A stretch of 11,293 bases of DNA, from the NCBI GenBank assembly GCA_046152955.1, contig JBJXGA010000413.1, positions 1 to 11,293 of the forward strand, given 5' to 3'. The stretch comes from SIAF01 sp046152955. Lineage in GTDB: Bacteria; Planctomycetota; Planctomycetia; Planctomycetales; Planctomycetaceae. The notes beneath the pieces were generated by a model. That model saw only the letters and a list, made by a program, of their open reading frames with translations. It ran no database searches and was not told the origin of the DNA. This document shows, in pieces, positions 7,351-11,293 of this stretch. The translations under genes and the position numbers were made by a program. Every line of letters begins with the position of its first letter. Position 1 is the first letter of the stretch.

Positions 7351-7782
7351 GGCAACGCCGTGAAGGATTCTCCGATCGCCCAGTTGTGGATTTTGCAGAG
7401 GCGACAGACTCCACCAGGAAAGCGCCTCCCGTCGCCAAACGACCAGCGATACGCCAAGGGATAGTCCCAACGGGACGGACCTATGCCAGCCCAGGCCAAC
7501 GGCCTGGGAGAAATCCCGAACCCCAACAAAAAGCCCCAAGGGGGCGTCCCTAATGTGTTGCGGTCATTGTCGTCGAAGGATTTGGATGGTATTCCAGCAC
7601 GTTAGGGGCGCCCCGATTGGGGCTTCCTCGGTCGCGGCCTTTTTCCCAGGCCGTTGGCCTGGGCTGCCATAGGGATGCCACGTTGTGGCGAAAAGAAGAA
7701 CAGAACGCGGGAATTGGTTCCGATCTCGAAGCGTTAGAGCCCCCTGGATTCAATCCAACGAAAATGTTTCACGGCGTTGCCC
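7350..7782. repeat. Perfect 15-bp inverted repeat enclosing the region
   Basis: GGGCAACGCCGTGAA at 7350-7364 begins on the last base of the amidohydrolase stop codon. Its exact reverse complement lies at 7768-7782. A GTA next to each outer end differs only by a shift, so the shared element may be a little longer. The arms bracket the long hairpin structure at 7481-7672. Confidence 0.75.
7481..7672. repeat. Long two-part inverted repeat (rod-like hairpin)
   Basis: Outer arms 7481-7509 and 7644-7672 pair at 28 of 29 bases. Each also contains its own small palindrome, CCAGGCC-AAC-GGCCTGG and its complement. Inner arms 7531-7557 and 7598-7625 pair over about 24 of 28 bases with one gap (AAGCCCC at one end, GGGCG and CCTAA blocks inside). 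The top loop is about 40 nt (7558-7597). A transcript through here would fold into a rod of roughly 190 nt. The outer pairing weakly continues to about 7466/7690 and includes TCCCAACGGGACGG, shared with 2132-2145. Confidence 0.8.
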
Positions 7783-7785
7783 GTA

Positions 7786-7906
7786 GGGTATGCCCAAATT
7801 CCCTGGCAGCCCCTCCAACGTAGCCACATTCGCCAGATTGTGGGTGATCGCTGCTTCGCGCATGTTCCGGCGAACGTGGCTACCGCCAGGATTCGTGGGC
7901 ATACCC
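7786..7906. repeat. Long imperfect inverted repeat before the receiver gene
   Basis: GGGTATGCCCA at 7786-7796 pairs exactly with 7896-7906. GTAGCCACATTCGCC at 7820-7834 pairs with 7869-7883 at 14 of 15 bases, and CCTGGC at 7802-7807 pairs with 7885-7890. The top loop is 34 nt. It ends about 110 bp before the receiver start codon, so it could fall in that gene's upstream region. Confidence 0.7.
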
Positions 7907-8018
7907 GCACCGTAAACCCCCCACGCTCCCCCTCGCCCGCCGGGGGGCCACACGCTATAGTACAGGAGGCCGCCAAGTTCCGCGGACGATTGATTTCCTG
8001 CCTTTCCCTGGACGGACT

Positions 8019-8489
8019 ATGCCTAGAGACGACGCGACGGTTCCGTCGAAGCTGCTCATCGCCGACGACAACCATCAGAATTGCGAATTGCTCGACGCTT
8101 ACCTTTCCGAAGAGGGCTATCAGATCGAAATGGTGTTTGACGGCCAGCAGACGCTGGACGCGGTCCGGAAGTCTCAACCCGATCTGATCCTCCTGGACAT
8201 CATGATGCCCAAGATGAGCGGGTACGAAGTGTGCCAGCGCCTGAAGGGAGATGCCGCAACGCGCGACATTCCGATTGTGATGGTGACCGCGCTGGCGGAA
8301 ATGGGAGACATCGAAAAGGCGGTCAATGCCGGAGCGGACGACTTTCTGACGAAGCCGGTGAACAAATTGGAACTGACGACTCGCGTGAAATCACTGTTGC
8401 GCGTGCGGCACCTGACCAATGAGCGGGACCGGTTGCTGGCGTATCTGGAAGGGGTTGACGGAGCGCGGGAGTCGGCGCCCCCACGGTAA
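8019..8489 (+). CDS. Stand-alone response-regulator receiver protein
   Basis: A 156-residue single receiver (CheY-like) domain with a short tail. Key residues are visible: acidic pair Asp16-Asp17 in LLIADDN, phospho-acceptor Asp60 in LILLDIMMPKMSG, Thr90 in VMVTAL and Lys112 in DDFLTKPVN. Residues 113-140 continue as a basic, probably helical stretch with no output domain (no DNA-binding, GGDEF or HD-GYP). Such proteins act by protein contact or in phosphorelays; the domain is nearest in style to DivK or the PleD receivers. No histidine kinase is in the window. The stop lies 10 bp before the next gene's GTG, so co-transcription with the methyltransferase is likely. No strong Shine-Dalgarno precedes ATG 8019. 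Confidence 0.9.
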   Translation: MPRDDATVPSKLLIADDNHQNCELLDAYLSEEGYQIEMVFDGQQTLDAVRKSQPDLILLDIMMPKMSGYEVCQRLKGDAATRDIPIVMVTALAEMGDIEKAVNAGADDFLTKPVNKLELTTRVKSLLRVRHLTNERDRLLAYLEGVDGARESAPPR

Positions 8490-8499
8490 CTGGACTAAG

Positions 8500-9747
8500 G
8501 TGCAATCCATCGAAGACAACCACAACACACTTCCACGAGCCATCCTCAAATCCCGCCGGGCGCAGCCCTTTTTCGGCCGCCATCCGTGGGTCTTCGCGGG
8601 CGCCTTGGCGCGGATCGACGGCAACCCCGCGCCGGGAAGCGAGTTGCTCCTGGTCACCGATCGGGGGGAATTCGTCGCCCGCGGATTGTTCAATCCACAC
8701 AGCCAGATCCAGGTGCGGCTTTACAGTTGGGATCCCCAGCGGGAGCTGGATGAAGCATTCTGGTCGGAACGGCTGGACGCGGCGATCCGGCTGCGACGCG
8801 ACCTGTTGCGGTTGTGGGAGGCCGGTTCCGCCTGCCGCGTCGTCTTCAGCGAAGCGGACGGACTCTCCGGATTGATCGTCGACCGCTACGGGGACTGGCT
8901 GCTCGTGCAGTTTACGAGTCTGGCGCTGGCCGCCCGGCGGGAACTCCTGGTCCGGCTGCTGCAGGAGAAGCTGCAGCCGGCGGGGATCTGGCTCCGAACC
9001 GAGAAAGGGATCCGCGAACAGGAAGGGCTGGAAATCGCCGACGGGTCGCTGACAGGAACGGCTCCTCCGCGCCCCATGACGATCAGCGAGCATGGACTGC
9101 ACTATGCGGTAGACGTGGTCGAAGGGCAAAAGACCGGATTTTTTCTCGATCAGCGCGACAACCGCCAGGCGTTCGCCCGCTATGTCCAGGGGGGACGCGT
9201 TCTGGATCTGTGTTGCTACTCCGCGGGATTCGCCATGAACGCGGTCCGGCATGGCGGGGCGCGCGACGTGCTGGCGGTGGACGTCTCGGAATCGGCGCTG
9301 ACGCTGGCGCGCGAGAACGCCGCCCGCAACGATCTGGCCGGAACGATCCGGTTCGAAAAGGGGGATGCGTTCAAGACGCTCGAGACGCTTCGCGGGGCGG
9401 GGGAGCAGTTCCACCTGATCGTGCTCGACCCCCCCAAGCTCGCGCGGCACGCGCGGGGCTTGCCCGAGGCGCTCCGCGGCTACCATAGCCTCAATCGGCT
9501 GGCGCTCGATCTGCTTTCCGACAATGGCATCCTCGTCACCTGCAGTTGCACCGGGCATGTCTCCCGCGAAATGTTCTTCGACATGCTGGCTGAAGCGGCA
9601 TCGAGTTCGCAACGGACACTGCAAATCCTCGAGTCGCGCGGCGCGGCGACTGATCATCCGACATCGGTCCACTGCGTCGAGACCAACTACCTGAAGTGTT
9701 GCATTTGCCGCACCGGCGAGAGGTCCGTTCCCACGGCCTCTGGCTGA
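8500..9747 (+). CDS. rlmI: RlmI-like 23S rRNA (cytosine-C5) methyltransferase
   Basis: A 415-residue class I SAM-dependent methyltransferase that tracks E. coli RlmI (YccW, 396 residues) along its whole length. The N-terminal PUA domain reads RRAQPFFGRHPWVFAGALAR and later ARGLFNPHSQIQVRLYSW. The middle has SEADGLSGLIVDRYGDWLLV and EGQKTGFFLDQRDNR. The SAM motif is VLDLCCYSAGFA at 234-245, the DPPK motif is at 310-313, and TCSCTG at 347-352 carries the Cys expected for C5-cytosine catalysis. It ends ETNYLKCCICR, like YLKGFACR in RlmI. RlmI makes m5C1962 in E. coli 23S rRNA; the equivalent target here is inferred. The open frame extends back to 8419, but this overlaps the receiver gene and adds unrelated sequence, so I chose GTG 8500. 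Likely second in the operon. Confidence 0.88.
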   Translation: MQSIEDNHNTLPRAILKSRRAQPFFGRHPWVFAGALARIDGNPAPGSELLLVTDRGEFVARGLFNPHSQIQVRLYSWDPQRELDEAFWSERLDAAIRLRRDLLRLWEAGSACRVVFSEADGLSGLIVDRYGDWLLVQFTSLALAARRELLVRLLQEKLQPAGIWLRTEKGIREQEGLEIADGSLTGTAPPRPMTISEHGLHYAVDVVEGQKTGFFLDQRDNRQAFARYVQGGRVLDLCCYSAGFAMNAVRHGGARDVLAVDVSESALTLARENAARNDLAGTIRFEKGDAFKTLETLRGAGEQFHLIVLDPPKLARHARGLPEALRGYHSLNRLALDLLSDNGILVTCSCTGHVSREMFFDMLAEAASSSQRTLQILESRGAATDHPTSVHCVETNYLKCCICRTGERSVPTASG

Positions 9748-9827
9748 GTCTCTCCGGCACGCCCCTTCGGCCCGGCGCGGGAGCGTCGTTGACCGCCGGC
9801 GCCAGAATCGAAAGTGAAACCCTCTGC

Positions 9828-11009
9828 ATGAAGAAGCGACACAAGGAGAAAATCCCGTCGGCACCGCGAATTCCGATTGCCGAGCAATTGCTCATTGATG
9901 AACTGCCGCAAATTCACGAACGGCGGATTCTGTGTACGACCCTGGGACGCGGCCAGTTCGCCCTGGCCGCCCGAGCGCAGGACGCGGACTTCCAGGTCGT
10001 GCTGCACGAGTTCGATGTGTTCCTCGCGGAGAGGATCCGGCAACAGACGCTGGGGCCGTCTCAGGATGCAGGCGTTGACGAATGGGAAGTCGAGGTGGAG
10101 ATCGCCCCCTCCGTGATTCACACGCCGCCAGGTCTTGCATCCGCCGAGCCTGTCTCGAATGGACAGGGGGGGTTCGAGGTCGTCTGTCTGCCGGATTTTC
10201 CCGAGGGGGAATTTGATCTGGTCGCTCTCCCCATCGATCCGCGTGGCGAAGCCGAGCTGACGCGCGAGTTGTTGCAAACCGCGCACTGCCGGTTGCCACT
10301 TGGCGGAAGACTCATGGCCAGCACGTCGAATCCCAAAGACCAGTGGCTGCATGCGGAATTTCGCAAGCTGTTCTCGAAGGTCACGCGCCGCCCGTCATCG
10401 GCGGGAGTGTTGTATCTGGCGACAAAAACGGCGCCGCTGAAGAAGCTCAAGTGCTTTGAGTGTGAATTCGCCTTTCGAGATCAAGGGCGGCTGATCCGAG
10501 CAATCAGCCGTCCGGGGGTCTTCAACCACCGCGGCCTCGACGCCGGCGCCCGAGCCTTGATCAATCTGATGCAGGTCGGGCCCGGGCCCGGAGCGAAGGT
10601 TCTCGATCTGGGGTGCGGCAGCGGCGTGGTGGCACTGGCCGCCGCGGTCCGCGCCGCAGGGGTGGAAGTGACGGCGATCGATTCGCACGCGCGGGCGATT
10701 GAATGCACACAGCGCGGCGCCGCACTCAATGGATTGCCCAATGTCACCACGGTGCTGGATGCCGACGGCCAGACAGGCGCCCCCGGCACCTTCGACCTGG
10801 TCGCCTGCAACCCTCCGTATTTTTCCGACTACAAGATCTCCGAGATTTTCCTGCAATCGGGCTGTCGCGCCCTGAAGCCGGGAGGAACGCTGCTGGTCGT
10901 CACCAAAGCGGTGGAATACTACGTCGCCAGAATGCCCGAACTCTTCGACCAGGTCGTGCGACACCAGCACAAGCTGTATTCGGTGTTCGAGGCTCGGCAG
11001 CGGGGGTAG
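9828..11009 (+). CDS. RsmC/RlmG-like rRNA (guanine-N2) methyltransferase
   Basis: A 393-residue protein with the duplicated layout of RsmC and RlmG: a degenerate N-terminal methyltransferase-like half (about 1-205) and an active C-terminal half. The catalytic half starts with SRPGVFNHRGLDAGARALI, close to the LPGVFSRDGLDVGSQLL region of RsmC. It then has SAM motif VLDLGCGSG at 258-266, acidic TAID at 282-285, and NPPY at 328-331, the motif for methylating an exocyclic amine. Known relatives make m2G1207 (16S) or m2G1835 (23S); which position applies here cannot be decided from sequence. The frame is open back to 9696, overlapping rlmI, but I chose ATG 9828, where the lysine-rich MKKRHKEKIPSAP start precedes alignable sequence. 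It lies 80 bp after rlmI on the same strand and is probably in the same operon. Confidence 0.85.
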   Translation: MKKRHKEKIPSAPRIPIAEQLLIDELPQIHERRILCTTLGRGQFALAARAQDADFQVVLHEFDVFLAERIRQQTLGPSQDAGVDEWEVEVEIAPSVIHTPPGLASAEPVSNGQGGFEVVCLPDFPEGEFDLVALPIDPRGEAELTRELLQTAHCRLPLGGRLMASTSNPKDQWLHAEFRKLFSKVTRRPSSAGVLYLATKTAPLKKLKCFECEFAFRDQGRLIRAISRPGVFNHRGLDAGARALINLMQVGPGPGAKVLDLGCGSGVVALAAAVRAAGVEVTAIDSHARAIECTQRGAALNGLPNVTTVLDADGQTGAPGTFDLVACNPPYFSDYKISEIFLQSGCRALKPGGTLLVVTKAVEYYVARMPELFDQVVRHQHKLYSVFEARQRG

Positions 11010-11074
11010 CGGTTGGTTTCAGGTCAGCGAGATTCGCAAGGCTAGAATCGGCTTCTCTGGCAAGAGCACGACCT

Positions 11075-11093
11075 CCGCGGGCTTGTCCCGCGG
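11075..11093. repeat. Small perfect hairpin downstream of the methyltransferase operon
   Basis: CCGCGGG (11075-11081), loop CTTGT, CCCGCGG (11087-11093) sits 65 bp after the last stop codon. The stem is strong but no T-tract follows, so a terminator role is uncertain. The rest of 11010-11280 shows no credible gene on either strand. Confidence 0.5.
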
Positions 11094-11277
11094 GTGAATC
11101 AGATTCCTGGAAGTGGACGTCCAACGTGAGAATCTGCTTCACCTGCGACACGAGGTCGCGGGGGTGGCGAGCTGGCTCCGCTCGGGCTGCCCCCCGTCAG
11201 CGCCGATCTCGCTCACCATCCGCGCGAAGGAATGGCTTCGTCCAATCGCCCGATTTTGGGTACACTGCTCAAGTACC

Positions 11278-11293
11278 GGGCAGATTAGGAAAT
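11278..11293. repeat. Possible start of another 147-bp-unit hairpin, cut by the window edge
   Basis: GGGCAGATTAGGAAAT matches the first part of the array hairpin, GGGCAGATTTGGAAAT at 5785-5800, at 15 of 16 bases. The window ends before the loop, so whether the rest of the palindrome follows cannot be seen. Confidence 0.5.

Larger units (their letters stand above)
7351..8018. other. Gene-free region made of nested inverted repeats
   Basis: These 668 bp between the amidohydrolase and the receiver gene contain no credible coding frame. They hold three inverted-repeat systems described separately (7350/7768, 7481/7644 with 7531/7598 inside, and 7786/7896). Near the downstream end is a lone TATAGT at 7956-7961, a possible -10 box for the receiver gene, without a recognisable -35 box. 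Confidence 0.7.

Noticed and set aside
7481..7672. Intrinsic terminator or known riboswitch
   Set aside because: The fold lacks a T-tract and shows no conserved riboswitch core I recognise; its paired arms resemble repeat elements instead.
8323..9864. 513-codon minus-strand frame across the receiver end and rlmI
   Set aside because: It crosses two well-supported plus-strand genes and reads as low-complexity Arg/Pro/Gln-rich sequence.

Overview
The window is GC-rich and bacterial, and most likely comes from a planctomycete. This is an inference from three things: the OprB-type porin, the bacterial GH3 protein and the style of the intergenic DNA, which is full of short palindromic elements such as GGCCAACGGCC and TCCCAACGGGACGG. 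No rRNA, tRNA, integrase, transposase or CRISPR array is visible, so the taxonomic call is soft.

Layout. (1) Positions 1-1290, minus: an OprB-family porin that runs off the left edge, with only its last strands missing. (2) Positions 1291-2430: a 1.1 kb gap with no believable gene, holding three pairs of inverted short repeats and a 14-bp tandem duplication. (3) Positions 2431-4140, plus: a GH3-family adenylate-forming enzyme. It converges on (4) 4152-5486, minus: a condensation-domain-like HXXXD acyltransferase. The two stop codons lie in one 16-bp palindrome. (5) Positions 5605-5968: an array of a 147-bp unit, each full unit carrying a near-perfect long hairpin. The last unit is cut off next to a probable promoter for (6) 6064-7350, plus: an exported metal-dependent amidohydrolase. 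(7) Positions 7351-8018: a gap built almost entirely of long inverted repeats. (8) Positions 8019-11009, plus: a probable operon of a stand-alone receiver protein, an RlmI-like 23S rRNA methyltransferase and an RsmC/RlmG-like rRNA methyltransferase. (9) Positions 11010-11293: a short non-coding tail with a small hairpin and, at the very edge, what looks like the start of another copy of the 147-bp array's hairpin.

How the genes may work together. The porin and the exported amidohydrolase are cell-envelope functions. GH3 and the HXXXD protein both belong to superfamilies that act on activated acyl groups, so a joint acyl-transfer or amide-forming role is possible but unproven. The last three genes look like a ribosome-modification unit headed by a phospho-receiver. 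The most unusual feature is the intergenic DNA: the three large gaps are largely made of inverted pairs or hairpins from short repeat families.
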